64,000 bases of DNA, from NCBI RefSeq assembly GCF_020520425.1, contig NC_079487.1, forward strand, positions 128,858,385-128,922,384, given 5' to 3'. Both the position numbers and the translations under genes were made by a program. Source of the DNA: Spinacia oleracea (Eukaryota > Streptophyta > Magnoliopsida > Caryophyllales > Amaranthaceae). Shown piece by piece: positions 1 to 14,498 of the stretch. How positions within the stretch are numbered: the first letter of the stretch is position 1; each line of letters begins with the position of its first letter. The notes below the pieces were generated by a model. That model did no database searches. It saw only the letters and a list, made by a program, of their open reading frames with translations, and was not told the origin of the DNA.

Positions 1-3000
1 AATGCAGTGCGTGGTATGATGTACTACAGAAGAGCATTAATGCTTCAGAGTTTTATGGAAAGAAGGGGATTAATAGGTATCATGTCAAATACATTTGGAT
101 TTGAAACTTGACGAGGCAAATGTGGTGATGTATCATGTAGTTGTTATGTGTGTATTTATCAGAAGAGGACACGCGTTTGCTTACAAATCAGTCGGCAAAT
201 CTTGGATTTGAGTTGTCGAGTGAGGCACGGGCACAAGCAGATCTGAAGTTCACTTATGTTATCTCATGCCAAATTTATGGACAGCAAAGGCAGAGAAAAG
301 CTCCGGAGGCTGCAGATATTAATTTATTGCTACAGAGGTATTATAGCATTTACACTTGGCCTTAACATTGTGTAGTAGTGCATTGATATCTTGCTTGTTT
401 GTTATTGGACTCTTATTTTAGAAATCTCTAATTTTCAATCATGGAAGCACAGACATTCTACGAGAACTATACACTTATTTTTCTGTCTTACACCAATTTT
501 ACGAAAGGGATACTGAATGTATTTCTGTAAGATTTGGTGCTCTTTGGATTTATGGTGAATCCACCCATGTATCTCTCTGATGAATAACAGTTTCCATTTG
601 CAATAAGTAGGTGTTATTAATTGCGTTTTCGTGTCAGCAATTCAACATGGTAACATTGATAACTCCTTTGTCATCTTTCTGTAATTGTATTTCTGTAAGA
701 AGTCTTTTATCTTCACAGGAATGAGGCACTTCGTGTTGCTTTCATTCACCTTGAGGAAAGTGCTGGGTCTGGACCTGATGGTTCTGTTTCAAAGGAATAT
801 TACTCCAAGCTTGTCAAAGCTGATGTACATGGAAAAGATCAGGTATAACGCAAACTGTATTGGTTATGATTTTCATGATTGTCAAAGATTAAAGAATGTG
901 GAATACTTGATGATGGAAGATTTATTTTTTCAATTTAGCTTGTTCTTTTATTATGTTGTATGCGACTGCTTCACATCTAAAAGAAGGGCTGGATTGTCCC
1001 TCAAAAAAACTTAGAAAAAAAGAATAAGGCTGGATTATGGAAGCCTGAAGCATAAGTAGATCTCGATGTTTATCTCATCCATCTCTTGCTCTGGCTTCTG
1101 CAATTTTATTCAAAGGTCTTCTTCAAACTGAAGGTATTCTATCATCATTTCAGGAAATATATTCAATCAAGCTTCCTGGAGACCCAAAACTTGGTGAAGG
1201 AAAGCCCGAAAATCAGAATCATGCAATTGTTTTTACTCGTGGAGAAGCAATTCAGACTATTGATATGAATCAGGTAAACGGTGGTCTTGTACCTTTGAGG
1301 CTTGATCTGTTTTCCTATTTGATGAATAGTTTCACTGCGATATGTGTAAAAGTCAGAAAATCTGATTCATCTAGTTTCCTTTTTGAAGGTAATTTTTGCT
1401 AGATTTGGCATGCTTTATATCTCCTATGTGGACTTGGAAGTGTATTTTTCTCCTCGGGGGTCGGGACTCGGGAGTGCATTTTGTTATCTTAGGTATATTT
1501 TGGATTTGTACTGCATTAGTCAATGATTTTTGTTTTGAATGACATGGGAGGGTTCTAGGTGAATATTGGCGAGAATACCCACGTCCAAGTGTTGACTGGT
1601 TGACATGAGTACTTGAGATAAAATTAAGAGTCACAGTATTTTAACATAGTGTGTGGATGAATCAAGAGTAACGAAAGAGGGAATAAAAAGTAGTGATGTG
1701 CTGGTATTGAAAATTCTCTATGGGAGGAAAAGGAAATGAAACACTGGTAGAATCATCCCAATCCCCACCCCGACCCTCTTTCTGTTGTAAAACAACCTCA
1801 TTCCTCATGCCAATACTCCATCAAGCAGATCTGTATCTATTCGGTTTGGAAGACGAGGACAAAAAGTCCATAAATCTTAGCTGTAATTGACTGGAGTTAA
1901 GGTTCCCTGAAGATAAACTTACCTCCTTAAAGTGGGGGAAAAAGGACAAATAAAACAAGGTAGAATTTGAATTTTATTACTTCGTATTTTTATCTCTTCT
2001 ATTCTGATTTTTAAGGAGATTAATAATTTAATACACATTCTTCCTCAAAGGAATTTTTTTTATTTCTTGAGTGTTTAGTTTCTTCTAATATACTCCGTCA
2101 GTCCATACATGTATTCCAATTTTTTGTTACACTCTTTTAAATGTTTGTTTAATTGGAATTGATTAAAGAAGAAATTACTTCCATGTGCAACCACATAACC
2201 TGATGCCACACCCCCTTACTTCTAAAAGAACACTAAATGCTAGACATCTGTACACCAATAAATAAAACAAGAAGTACTAAACTAGTGTCTTATTTTTGGG
2301 TGTTTTTAAACTATACATACCTTTACTACTAGTTCACTTCCTTCATTTTTTACTTTGCAATGTATTTGATTATCAAAGAAATTCACAATTTTTCTTTTAA
2401 AATTTATATACTTCGACTATATTCTTTCTTAAGTTTTTATTACACTTGTTTTTAATACATGCAACATGTTGATTTTTCTTATTATTCATATATTGTCTTT
2501 GACTACATTTTTTTACCAGAGTATTAAAAATTAACGTTATAATGTAAAATATTTGAAGATTAGTCTAAATTAATATATTCAAACTATTAAATTTTATAGT
2601 TTTTACTAATAGATAATTATAAATATTGATGGTCAAACTTGCGTTGATAAATTTGAAAGTTAATATGTTGCATGTATTTAGAAACAGAGGAAATGATGTT
2701 TACTTTACTATGACCGAATCTGATTTTTTTCAAGTGTTGTCATTTCGTGCATTTACCCGTTCTAGTACCTGAATGCGTGTTGATCCTGCATAAATCTAGC
2801 TTCCACGCAAAAGCTCTTTTCTTAAGGGGGGCCTTGTTCTTGTAGATGAAATTTACTGGAGGGAAGGCTGGATTTTAGGGAGTATACTAAAGAACAAAGA
2901 AAGGATTTACTAGATGGAGAAAAAGAACCTGAAGAATGTCCCATCCATGTCCTTGTATCAGCTACCTCCTTCAATAAAACAGCTAAGTTACCTCACATAG

Positions 3001-6000
3001 AAGAAAGTTCCTCTAGTTCTCGATGATGGGGTCGTCTCCTAAAATGTGAATTCCACGCGTACCACAATAAAATCCCAACATTGGAGCATCATTGTGAATT
3101 GTGATTTCCCATTTGTGGTTCTTTTCCCCAAGTTTAAGTGTTTCTAGGCTCATGGATTTTTTTATGTTAATATTCTGAGAAGTTTTCTTTCTGTAGTCTG
3201 AATGAAATTCCACATATGTTCTGTATATAACAAGTCACTTTGTTCTCTTCTTTGCTTCAAAGGATAATTACCTGGAGGAGGCAATGAAAATGAGAAACCT
3301 TCTTGAGGAATTTCATGCAAAACATGGTATCCGTCCTCCAACTATTCTTGGTGTAAGGGAGCATGTTTTCACAGGAAGGTTTGAATTTCCCTGCCAATGT
3401 GACACTTTTTTTGTGCAGCTTTACATGCCCATTATAAGTGTATGTAAATTTCTGTGCAGTGTTTCTTCTCTTGCTTGGTTTATGTCCAATCAAGAAACCA
3501 GTTTTGTGACATTAGGTCAACGAGTTCTGGCGAAACCTCTCAAGTGAGTTCTCATAGCTTGTTGATTGCATTTGATAGTTGTTTCCTAGTCCCATCCCTC
3601 CCTCCCCCCCTAGGGTAGCTGTTTCTTTATGCTTGTGAAGTTAGATCATGAATACAAAAATCAAAGTAAAACATTGCACTGTACTATCACCATTTTGGAA
3701 AAAAATGGAGTACAGCACGGACATTCGATGCGACTTTAAATTATCTTCGTAGACTAAAGATCAGTATATTTAAAATACCTGTCTTACTACATTTACAAGG
3801 ATGCTTTTTTTTTTTATGCTGCGACATTCCAAATAACAGAAGTCTATTTTCGGAGAGTGAACAGTGACATTAATATATTCAATCCTGTGAATAGCTGATT
3901 TTCCTTCTAAATATTTCCAATTTTGGAAGAATTTAGTAATCACAGTGGGAAGAAATATTGATCTTCTGTATCCTCTATACGCTTCCCCAACTTTATTTCC
4001 GAGGAAGGGAAATTTGATCCCTTACCCTCTCCTCTCCCTGTCTCCCCTATTCCTCTCATCCAAAATCCCAAATGAACTGTAAGTTAAAGTTTAAGTCCTT
4101 TGCTTGTAGTGCTTCTCCCTGGTTGGTTTTCATCATATGATTACAGATACATATGTTGTGGTATGATTTCATTAGTTTTGGGAACATCTTATCTGTCACT
4201 CGCTCCCAGTCCTAATCTCCAATAAGTAATCCTGCTTTTAACAGTGTGAAATAGTGCATGTTTCTCTTTTTAGGCATTCTCGACTTAATTGGTGTTGGTT
4301 TTGTTTATTTTATTTTTCCCAAGTAATCTCCACTTACCACTTTGATTTTTCTTGCTAAAATTATTGCAGAGTACGCATGCATTATGGACATCCAGATGTA
4401 TTTGATCGTATTTTCCACATATCTCGTGGTGGCATTAGTAAGGCGTCACGTGTTATTAACATAAGTGAGGATATTTATGCTGGTATGTATGATATTTATG
4501 TCGTTTTTTTTTTGTTTTTTTTTGTTTTTTTTTGTAGTGAGTATACTCTCTTTTCAATCCAAAAGCTTTGATTGCTATCCTTAGGCATCTCTCGTACTGA
4601 AATACAATGGGGTGTCTTCTTTTTCTACAAATTAGAAGATTTGGTTGTTATTTATATGTCATAGCTTCCACATTAGTTCTTGCCCCAAGGTCCCACTCTT
4701 GCATTGAGAAGCCAACTTGTGGCTTTCCTGATAATTGGTTGGTTTAGTTTGTTCATAAATTTTTCACAATGGAACCTCATAAATCATCTCAAGGACTCAC
4801 TTCTAGGTCCCTTGGCTCCCTCCTTGCTGAATTTGTCTTCGTACTCTGACCTCCTCCTTTTTCCAGCTGCTACTGACAGAATAGGGAATTACTTCCAACC
4901 TAGTGTGTTTTGTCATTTCAGTTAACTGGTCATGGAAACTTTTGGATTTTATCATTGTTAGTATGAGTTTTTAGAAATGCGAAGATAGAATAATTGACAT
5001 AAGATGCTCAATTCATTTGATAGAGGTTATTGGAAAACGTTTTCCTACTACTCTTGATCCCCTTCTCTTTCTTCTCTGTATCTACGGAAGTTTCTATAAA
5101 TTTGTCACATCGCCCGATCTAAAATATCTAATTCAGTTCAGAGAGCAGGGAAACTGAGATATTAAAAGCTTTATTTTCATACAACTGAAACATAAATCAA
5201 GGTGCAGTGCTCAAATGATAATGTTGAACATCAACCTTTTTCTTTAAACAAAATCCTACAATTACATTCAAGTCAACAATATATTTATATTTGCCACTTT
5301 AGGCTGGTAATATAAATTGTTCCATAGATACAGATCTGCCAGTCATTTGAGTATATGAGATCAGAATATCGCACGATAAAACCGTCGTTTTGTTTTCTGA
5401 AGGTAAGGGGAAATGGAAAAGCACAGAAAAGACAATCACAGCTGCTTATTGAAGCCAAAGCCGTGTATTTTTAAAGCAATAACTGGATCACCCAATCTCT
5501 TTACGGAGGAGTGAGTCAGGATTCTATATATTACTACATCTCTCTGTGTTTGTCCACTTTAAATCTTTGACAAAAAAATAATTAACTGGGGAGGAGGGAA
5601 AAGTAAATGGGATATTTGAGCAGTTGGCCACTAGGTGATCTCCGAGAAATAGTGAAATGTAATACACCGTATTAATATGAAGTGTTGAACTGTGATAAAC
5701 ACATTATTTCTAATTCTCCTAAAATCCATGATGGACAAGCCAAATGAACCAGTATACATGCACTGATCAATGGAATGACTGGAACTATGCTGATTTTATA
5801 TGGTTAGACGTCTTAGACAGTCTTTCCAATTTGATTGTAAATTGGTAGTGTTGTCGATTGATTAACCCAATGATCTACTACAAGGTTCCTACAGTTTCTA
5901 ACTTTTGCATAGTAAGTGTGACTTATCTTGTGTCTTCTTAATCACTGCTTTGTAGTGTTTTACTGGATGTCAACATTCTTTACTAACCAGAAGTCAACTC

Positions 6001-9000
6001 TGTTATGATTTAAAATGCATTCATTGTTGCACCGAAAATTGTTAGCTGTAGTTCAACATGTTTTAGTTTCTTGAGAGATGGATTAGCAGCATATGTTGTC
6101 TGCTTAAATATTTCCCTAGTCTATTCGATTTAATTACTAGGTATGTCAGGTGTTGGTTTCTTTTATTTGGAAATATGACGCTGCTCTGAAGAACTTGCAT
6201 AATCCTGACCTGCCTATTGCTCATAAAAGGAGTAAAATAAAACTTGTCTTATATTCCTATGGTGCTCTTTACTGTGGCAGGTTTCAACTCCACCCTGCGG
6301 CAGGGAAATATTACACACCATGAGTACATACAGGTTTGCTGACTACTATATCCTTGTGTTTTATTATCTTTCCCTTCTTCCTAAAGAAAATGTCACCTTT
6401 TTTCTTTTTGAAGATTAGAAAACTCAAGAACTTTATATTTCTGTTTATCACGTCCCCATTTATTTCCCTTCCAAATTCTCTTAAATACGTCACGGAAAGG
6501 GTAGGCCGTAGGTGACACTTTGTGAAAAAGTAATTCTGGTTTGCCATGCTGGCTAGACAAAGAGCTAATTCATTTATTAATGTATAGGTTGGCAAGGGAA
6601 GAGATGTTGGGTTGAACCAGATTGCACTTTTTGAGGGTAAGGTTGCTGGAGGAAATGGAGAGCAAGTCCTCAGCAGAGACGTGTACCGACTTGGGCAGCT
6701 TTTCGACTTTTTCAGAATGCTTTCTTTCTACTTCACTACTGTGGGTTATTATGTGTGCACGATGGTAAGTTTTGCAATAAGTTCCTAGATCTCCCCTCTC
6801 CCTCTCCTGCTGTTTTTTTATGTTGCTCATTCTTATTTCTGACACCGTTGGTATTCTTTTCTATGCAGATGACAGTTCTTACTATATATATTTTCCTGTA
6901 TGGGAGAGTATACCTGGTAAGCTTGGCCTGATAGAAAATTTTGATTTGTCCTTCATCTCTTGAATTGCGTGAAGTCGTGAACTGATCCCGCTGCATGTTT
7001 TCAAGTATTTTCTGTTACTGTAGAACTCAACACGGTTTCGATTGATTATTGACTCCATCCGTAACTCTTGGGTTTTATTTTCTTTTGGACGATGTCTCAA
7101 AAAAGTGTTTTCTCACATATGCTTCATGTTATTCTTTTATTTCATCAATTAAGGAGCTGAATAAAGATAAATTTGTTATGCGTTCACACTGAGGATGATA
7201 TTGTCAAGAAATTTTAAAGTAATTCCTAAGCAATATATTTATTGGATCTTAAGAGTGTATGACCTTTACTCTTTCAATGTTCTTTAGTTTGTGATTTAAG
7301 TTTTGTGTTGATGTTATGTCGACTATCTAGTATACTTCACAGCTAGTATCAAAACAAATGGTTCATCTAAAAAAACTCAAAAATAAATACTGGAGTGCTT
7401 GCTTGTAGTGGGGGAAAAAAAAAACCAAACCGGTATTCTGTAAATAAATAAAAATTCAAACCGGTTTAAAGATTGTTATTTGTTGCCTCAAAGTCAAAAT
7501 AGTCATTTTGATAAATATATTTTAGCTAGTTTGGGAAATAGAATTTTAAAATAGTCATTTTGGTAAATAAAATTATCAAAGTAGCCAATTTGGTAAAAGA
7601 TCCATATTTATTGATGTTCCCTTGAAGAAGTAGTAAATAAAAAAAAAGACACGAGATTACAGGAGTGAAGGAAGTTTCTTTGAGTTTGATCTAGATATGC
7701 ATTGTCCTGCTATTTTTCACAAAAACTTATGTTGCAACATTTTGAAGCACCACTTGCAGGTTCATAGAGCATTCTGGATCAAGCTTGACCAAGTTGAACC
7801 GTTAGAGCAATGTTCATTGCATAGCTATATGTTCTAAATTCATTGTTGTTTTGATACCAATCACTTGCATATACACAGGCATTTTCTGGACTTGATGAAG
7901 GGATTGCAAGAGATGCCAGAATTCTTGGGAGCACAGCTTTGGATGCAGTTCTAAATGCTCAGTTTTTGGTTCAAATTGGAATTTTTACTGCTGTACCAAT
8001 GATAATGGGATTTATACTAGAGCTTGGTTTGCTAAAGGTTTAACTGCTTATGCTTATCTTATAATTGATAGCTCAGATGTATTTCCAGTACGGTTGCATT
8101 ATGTTGGTGTTCTCCATTGCTGATAAAAAATTTCCCATTGAAACTTATTATTTGTCTTTTACTCTCCAATCACTTTGTTTTAAATGATCAGCCATTTTCT
8201 ATTAGTTAAGAAGGATTTTTATTATTCACGTGCAGGCTATCTTCAGTTTCATTACTATGCAGCTGCAGTTATGTTCAGTCTTCTTCACGTTCTCATTAGG
8301 AACAAGGACTCATTACTTTGGTCGTACTATCTTGCATGGAGGTGCCAAAGTATGCTCTTAACTAAGTTCACTTTTGCATATTTTGTCTCCATTGATACTT
8401 GCTGTGTATTATTTCTTCTACCCGACTACATTTATAATTTTATTATAATTATTGTTAACAGTATAGGGCTACCGGTAGGGGATTTGTTGTCCAGCATATC
8501 AAATTTGCCGAGAACTACAGGCTCTACTCTAGAAGTCATTTTATAAAAGCGTGAGTAATATCTCGTGATTTGGGAATTATGAACAGATGGTAATGATTTA
8601 ATATGGACATATACTTTAGAAACTATGTTTTGACCCGTAGTTTGTTCTCTATCTGCTGCAGGCTTGAAGTAGCATTGCTGCTCACTATTTACATCGCGTA
8701 TGGCTACACAAGGAATGGTGCTGTCTCTTTTGTATTATTGACACTCAGCAGTTGGTTTCTTGTTATCTCCTGGCTCTTTGCTCCTTACATCTTTAATCCC
8801 TCGGGATTTGAGTGGCAAAAGTAAGTTTTATAGAGATGTAATTCTCGTCTGCCTGTATCTTTTCTGCCATTTAGTATTACGATCTATATTTTATCTTCAT
8901 ATAATCCCTTGGGCTTAAATGGCAAAAGCAAGTTCCATATATAAATATGTCTAGTCTGCTTCTACTTTTTTATTACCATCTAATTTAGCGGCTTTTTGTA

Positions 9001-12000
9001 TTTTATCTGTAATCCTATCTATTATTCTCCTGTCTTCACCACATGCCCCATTTATTTCATCCAGTGAGATAGAAATAGAAGAGTTAAGGAAACAAATTAG
9101 AGAACTTGTCCAAAAAATAAAGGAGGTTGGAGATGGAAGGAGAGACAAAACTCAGTTCCTATGTAACTGGGACTCAGGTATATTAATTAGAGTATAAAGT
9201 TTAGAGCTGCTAATAGCAAGGGAAGGCTGCTTACATCTGGACCTCACCAAATCTTACCTTGAGGGGATTCATGCGGGTGGTGGTTGTTTTCCTTGCTGAT
9301 TGTATAGAGCTAGGTGTCCCGCTTGTGGGCTGTCAGTTTCTTTGATGCGGACCATGCGGTTATAGAGACTTAAAACTGTATGGAAGTAGACTTCGCATGA
9401 TATGCTTGCCAAGAAGTCATTTGGCTTGGTTGTATATGTTGTAGACTTGTAGCTAGTGGCTCGAGTTTGGCTCAATTTATCTATCCTTGGTGATAGGATC
9501 AGGATAATGTAAGAGAATAAAGGAGGTTGGAGATGGATGCCTTGAGAAAAAACTAATTTAACTGATGGCCACCTGCTAATAACATAGCTGATGTGCTGCC
9601 CAACTTTGCCGGTGTAGGCTGCTGAATATAAATGAGTCAAAATGACTTTATGTAGTGATGTAAATTCATGAGTATTGGTGTTACCAAAATTTGATCCATA
9701 ACTGTCATGGACTGAAGCAGCTCCGATGGAAATTCATTGTGTCGTGTCAACATGGCATGTGGGATTTATCAGAGACCAAGAAAACAGACCTAATTATTTA
9801 ACTACTTTGTTTATTCCTTTACTTCCAATCTGATTATTACTTAATTTAGAATCACTTCTATTGTGTTCCTCAGGACTGTGGAAGATTTGGATGACTGGGC
9901 TAGTTGGCTTCTCTACAAAGGTGGAGTTGGTATAAGAGGAGAACATAGCTGGGAATCTTGGTGGGATGAAGAACAGGTTTGTTTCACCATATACCACTCA
10001 GTCAGTTGCGAGTGTCATGATTTGTACCCTTGTCATTGCTTTCCTTTATTGTTGATCTACATCTGCTTTCTCCTGTATATTTCATGTGCTGCATATAAGT
10101 AAGTTTGATGCTTCACATATATAAACTGATATCACCTGTGGGATACTACAGCGTCATACATGTTAAAAATGATGATTAAGTCTATTAAATGAGTCAAATG
10201 ACTTTATGAAAATTATAAAGTCCAAAGAATAATGACTTTATAACCCGATGAAAATTACATGTTAAAAATGCCTTTATAAAGTCAAAAGGTTCTTGCAATT
10301 CTAAATTTGGCATCACTTTGCGAAAGTTATGTTATTTTTATGGATTGGGTGGGAATTTTAGAGTGCTGTGGGTCCACATGTTCCAGGAAGAAAACATATT
10401 TTAGACACTTGTCATTTTCCCATATTGATGCTTGCATTAGTGTATGTTTGGGAGAGTTGTTCATCGGGTTGTGTCACATAGATGTGTGAACCGAACTTTG
10501 AATTGTTTCACTCCATAAAGCCTTGGAATTTTTATGGAAGTAATCCTTTCTCTTTCTCCTATTTGAATTGGGTCTAAGTTGTGAGATTCAATTGTGTTAT
10601 CTCTTGAGTAATTTAAATCTTTACTATATATTAAAAGGCGTTTTAAAGAAAGTTTACGTGACATGTGGCGCTTTGTTTATGAGTCGATCGCTCCGTGTAC
10701 TCTTCATATACATAAAAAATGTCAAACATGGCTTACGTAAGGTTTGAACCCCTGACCTTGAGTTTAAAGAATAAAACATTTACCACTAAGCTACTACATA
10801 TTCATGTTATCATTGCAAAAAAAATATAAGTAGTGTGAATGTTATTAATGTAGTAACCCGAGGCATCGCCCGGGCCTAAAAACTAGTTATTTAGTTAAAC
10901 TGATGACACGCAGAGTTTTTTCTGATTATGGTAAAGCTTTTAGCGTGCTGAATCCTACAAAAATAAAAACTCATTTTCAGGTTCATTATTGGTGTCTAAT
11001 TTTACATTCCAAAAGAAAATATCTCCCTAGTCATTGGTTACAGTTTATGAATTAAAATCCAGATCCCTCTAGTTGTATTCTTGCTTGTCTATAAATTGAG
11101 CTTGCTTGTCATTGGTTACAGTTTATGTTTATGAGCTTGATTAATTTTCTTTTTTCAACTACAATCATCTCAACATTGTTGATGCTCCTGCAGATACATA
11201 TTCATACTTGGAGGGGTCGTATTCTGGAAACAATTTTGAGCTTGAGATTTTTCATGTTCCAGTACGGCATTGTCTACAAACTCCATGTTATGCCATCAAA
11301 CACATCACTGGCGGTTAGTTTTTTGCTCTTTTTTGTAAATCTTATTTCCTGTCAGCTTCACTAGTCTGTTTTACATTGATTTTAGAGCTATAGAGGGTGA
11401 GTGCTAGAAAATGCATTGGACTTCTCTTTTCCTAATTTTGAGAGTTTGTAAATGTCAGACTAAATTGAATTAGTGGGCCTATGTTCAACTGTCTTTGGTG
11501 ACTCATGCAGTTCTGTACTCTTTTTGTTTGTCGTTGGGGGGGGGGGGGGGGGGGGGGGTTCATGTTAAAATCGGTTATATTATGTATGGATACTGTTGAA
11601 ATCTTATTATTTCAAAGCAATTTGATTTCTCTGATAGAGCTGTTTGATGTTTTTATCCTAACCATTGCTGTTATGGATCCAGATGTATGGCTTCTCCTGG
11701 ATTGTTCTAGCAGTCATTGTCATTATATTTAAGGTTTGCTTCCATATTTCGCTATTTGGGTTGCGATTGTCAATTGTACAATTCACCAGTCAAAACTAAT
11801 AATATTTTCATGGGCTACAGATTTTCAGCTTCAGTCCCAAAAAGTATGCTGGATTCCAGTTATGGATGCGTTTTTTCCAGGGAGTCACTGCCTTGGGACT
11901 CGTGGCAGCCATTATCCTTGTTATCATCCTCACTCCTCTCACTATTCCAGACTTGTTTGCCTGTGTCCTCGCATTCATTGCAACTGGATGGGGAATTATT

Positions 12001-12639
12001 TGTGTAAGTTTCTGTAACGCTGAAAATATTGTTTTTGGTAAAGCCCTTGCGTTGTTCCTTCGTGTTACATGAATCTCCCATGTATTTTGGTGAAATTCCC
12101 TTCGTACCCGTTTATTTGTTATTTAAAAAGATTATGAATACGGGATGCATTATCTGATAGGCAAGCACAGACATATTGGTCATAATGCGAATAATAATCA
12201 GTGCACAAGATAGGTCGGATCATGCTGTTATAAATGTGAAAGGCATCATGTTTTTCTTTCGTGTTGTGTGTATTAATGATCAATCCTGAAATTCAATTTA
12301 TGCCTGGAAACTGTTGGTTGCATTTCGTAGTTCTGGACTTCTGGTGTAGCTTTGATACAGTTTTTTGTGTCTTAATATTATATCTTTTCATTTCTGTTTT
12401 AGCTTGCAATCACTTGGAAGAAGCTGGTCAGAAGCATTGGTTTGTGGGATTCCATCCGGGAGTTTGCTAGAATGTATGATGCTGGGATGGGTATGATGAT
12501 CTTTGCACCAATTGCTATTCTTTCTTGGTTCCCATTTATCTCGACCTTCCAGTCTCGGCTTCTTTTCAACCAAGCCTTCAGTCGAGGTCTTGAGATCTCA
12601 AAGATTCTTGCTGGAAACAAAGCCAATGTTCAGATGTGA
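1..12639 (+). CDS. CALS9: Callose synthase 9-type (GSL10), C-terminal part, 5' truncated by window
   Basis: Plasma-membrane 1,3-beta-glucan (callose) synthase that uses UDP-glucose. Nineteen exons were placed: 1-76, 163-337, 719-842, 1154-1273, 3263-3378, 3460-3543, 4370-4482, 6281-6333, 6588-6764, 6869-6916, 7879-8037, 8236-8349, 8462-8550, 8662-8820, 9874-9976, 11194-11313, 11683-11733, 11821-12003, 12403-12639. They give about 766 residues, the last 40% of a protein usually near 1900. Visible blocks typical of the glucan synthase domain: VRGMMYYRRALMLQ, EARAQADLKFTYV, IYSIKLPGDPKLGEGKPENQ, GIRPPTILGVREHVFTG, MHYGHPDVFDR, GGISKASRVINISEDIYAG and VGKGRDVGLNQIALFEGKVA. A multi-pass membrane C-terminus follows, ending SRGLEISKILAGNKANVQM. 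The many-exon structure and the ANVQ-type end fit the CalS9/CalS10 branch, and I favour CalS9. The reading frame is open throughout, with no sign of a pseudogene. The start codon and N-terminal half lie upstream of the window. Confidence 0.9.
2092..2692. mobile_element. Stowaway/mariner-like MITE candidate in callose synthase intron 4
   Basis: A very AT-rich block begins with CTCCGTCAGTCCATACATG and ends with CATGTATTTAGAAACAGAGG. Its two ends are roughly inverted copies of each other and resemble the CTCCGTC-type ends of plant mariner-family MITEs. The TIRs are degenerate and the 600-bp interior may hold more than one element. The rest of this 2-kb intron shows no coding signal. Confidence 0.45.
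10618..10886 (+). mobile_element. Short non-autonomous Helitron in callose synthase intron 15
   Basis: The 5' end reads TCTTTACTATATATTAAAAG and the 3' end reads CTAG, lying between host A and T as Helitrons do. Eight bases before CTAG, at about 10858-10876, is a GC-rich hairpin: CCCG-A-GGC, loop ATC, GCC-CGGG. It has seven paired positions and one bulged A. These are the three diagnostic Helitron features. At 269 bp it has no room for a RepHel gene, so it would need a helper. Known of the family: rolling-circle insertion without target duplication. Confidence 0.85.
11536..11558. repeat. G23 homopolymer in callose synthase intron 16
   Basis: This is an uninterrupted run of 23 G within intron 16, about 125 bp before the next exon. 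The exact length of such a run is prone to sequencing error. On the coding strand it could fold as a G-quadruplex. Confidence 0.9.
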
Positions 12640-13370
12640 GAAATGGGAATATAACAAGTTTTGCTGAAGCCTGTTCAACCATTATGCGGCTAAGCTGTAA
12701 GTTCGAATTCTTCAATGAGAACTGATAAGGTGTTCAGACACCCTGTAACACACCGGTTATGGCTTCTGATGTCTTGAGCTTAGCATCCTTCTGTATCATT
12801 TTTGTACTCCGTAGCTTTTTTTGTTTGTATTACTCTTTTCTCATTCTTTCTTCTCTCTTTTTTGGGTTTGTTGGGTTGGCGGTTTGATCTTGTAAATGAG
12901 TAAGATACAGATATATTTCAATGATGAGCAGTTGTTTTTGATATTTTGTTTGGACCTCTTAACCATTTCCTCCTGATATGCAATTTCAAATTAGTATTTA
13001 CCTAAATACATCTTGAGTGCTCGAAATGACTTTATTATCTTTATGGTCTCTTATCGGACACTATTAATTTGTGACATTTACAGTTAGAATCTCCGAGTAA
13101 AATAAGGGTTTGGGAAATCCAAATGATTCGAACATAAATGTAAATAGCACTTTTATCGTCAAACTTTATCTGACACGTGAAATAAAATATATGAATGTAA
13201 ATATTAGGTACGAGATTCCTTAACACGTAGAACAACAAGTCACTTTTCCACAAAGGAAAAATAAGTAACCAGAAATTAGTTAAGCCTGTAAATAACAATA
13301 TGTTTTACACATCTAAATACTTAGCTGGAAAATCTTTCAATTCTTAAAGATGTGAGTTTAAAATATATTA

Positions 13371-13617
13371 CTCCCTCCGTTTCACAATAACTGACGCACT
13401 ATATTGAGCACGTAGTTTTAGTAAATAATGTATGGGGACTATGAAATGAGATTTTATAATATAAAGAGTAGTAAGTAAAATCATTTTATATATGAGAAAA
13501 TGGGTCATGTGAGTGTAAGAGAAGTTAGTTAGTGGGTCATGGTATATAAGACAAAAACATTGTTTATTGGTGGGTCTTTTCCAAATGAAGAAGTGTGTCA
13601 ATTATTCTGAAACGGCC
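13371..13617. mobile_element. Stowaway-like MITE
   Basis: The left end reads CTCCCTCCGTTTCACAATAA. The right end, read in reverse complement, begins GGCCGTTTCAGAATAATTGA. The two form an inverted repeat of about 25 bp with a few mismatches. TA lies at the left border. The roughly 250-bp interior is AT-rich and non-coding. Length, end sequence and TA border fit mariner-derived MITEs. Confidence 0.8.
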
Positions 13618-14498
13618 AAAAAGAAAATTATGTTACTTTATTATGAAACAGAGGTCAATTGTCAACCATCACAACCGCTTAGAGAAAGAGGGAAAGAGTT
13701 TTTTTTGGTTATAGATTTTATATAGAGTGTGACATTTGGTTCCTTTTATTGCTCGTAATAAATAAAGGCCCAAAAATCACATATTTTCGATATCATTAAA
13801 ATTACACATGTTTATACAAAGCATATAATTAAAATTTAAAAACTTTGGACTTAATTGGATTTTGAGATTGAGTCCAGGTCTAGTCCAAAAATAATTGGAC
13901 TCAAACTTTTGAGTCTAATTCCGAGGTCCAGTCCGACAAGTTTGGACTTAATTGAATGGACTTTGGACTTTTCTCAATCCACTTACACCCCTAATAGAGG
14001 AAGTAATAATATAAAAGCTAGTTTTATGCTCGTGCATCTAATGGGTTGTGTAGTTATAACTTATATGTACCACCATAAAAAATGATCTAATATCATATTT
14101 TTCTCACGAGACTCTTTATATATTATTGAATTTTATATTTTTGAAAACATTATTTTTCTTTATTTAGCACCATACACTTCGTAATATATATTTGGATAAA
14201 AAATCATTATTTATATATATGTAAATAATTACTCCGATACCAATAGTGCATCGTTCATTCAGTATTAATTGGGAAGAATTGTGAACAAATTTCTTAGATG
14301 TAGTAACCATTTTTTGAATCATAGTAACCATATGTTTTTAAAGTGAATTGTCACTTTAAATCACATTATTCAAGCACAACATGTATTAATACCAATTTGA
14401 TAAAAAAAAAATTATTCATATAATCCTAATAAACATACCAAAATAATTTAGGAACAGATTGCTGATCCTTTTTTAGACATGGTCCACAATAAATTTAG

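Noticed and set aside
9113-9540. Repeated word AATAAAGGAGGTTGGAGATG at about 9117 and 9516 in a callose synthase intron
   Set aside because: Two copies of one short word, without borders or target duplication, are not enough to call an element.
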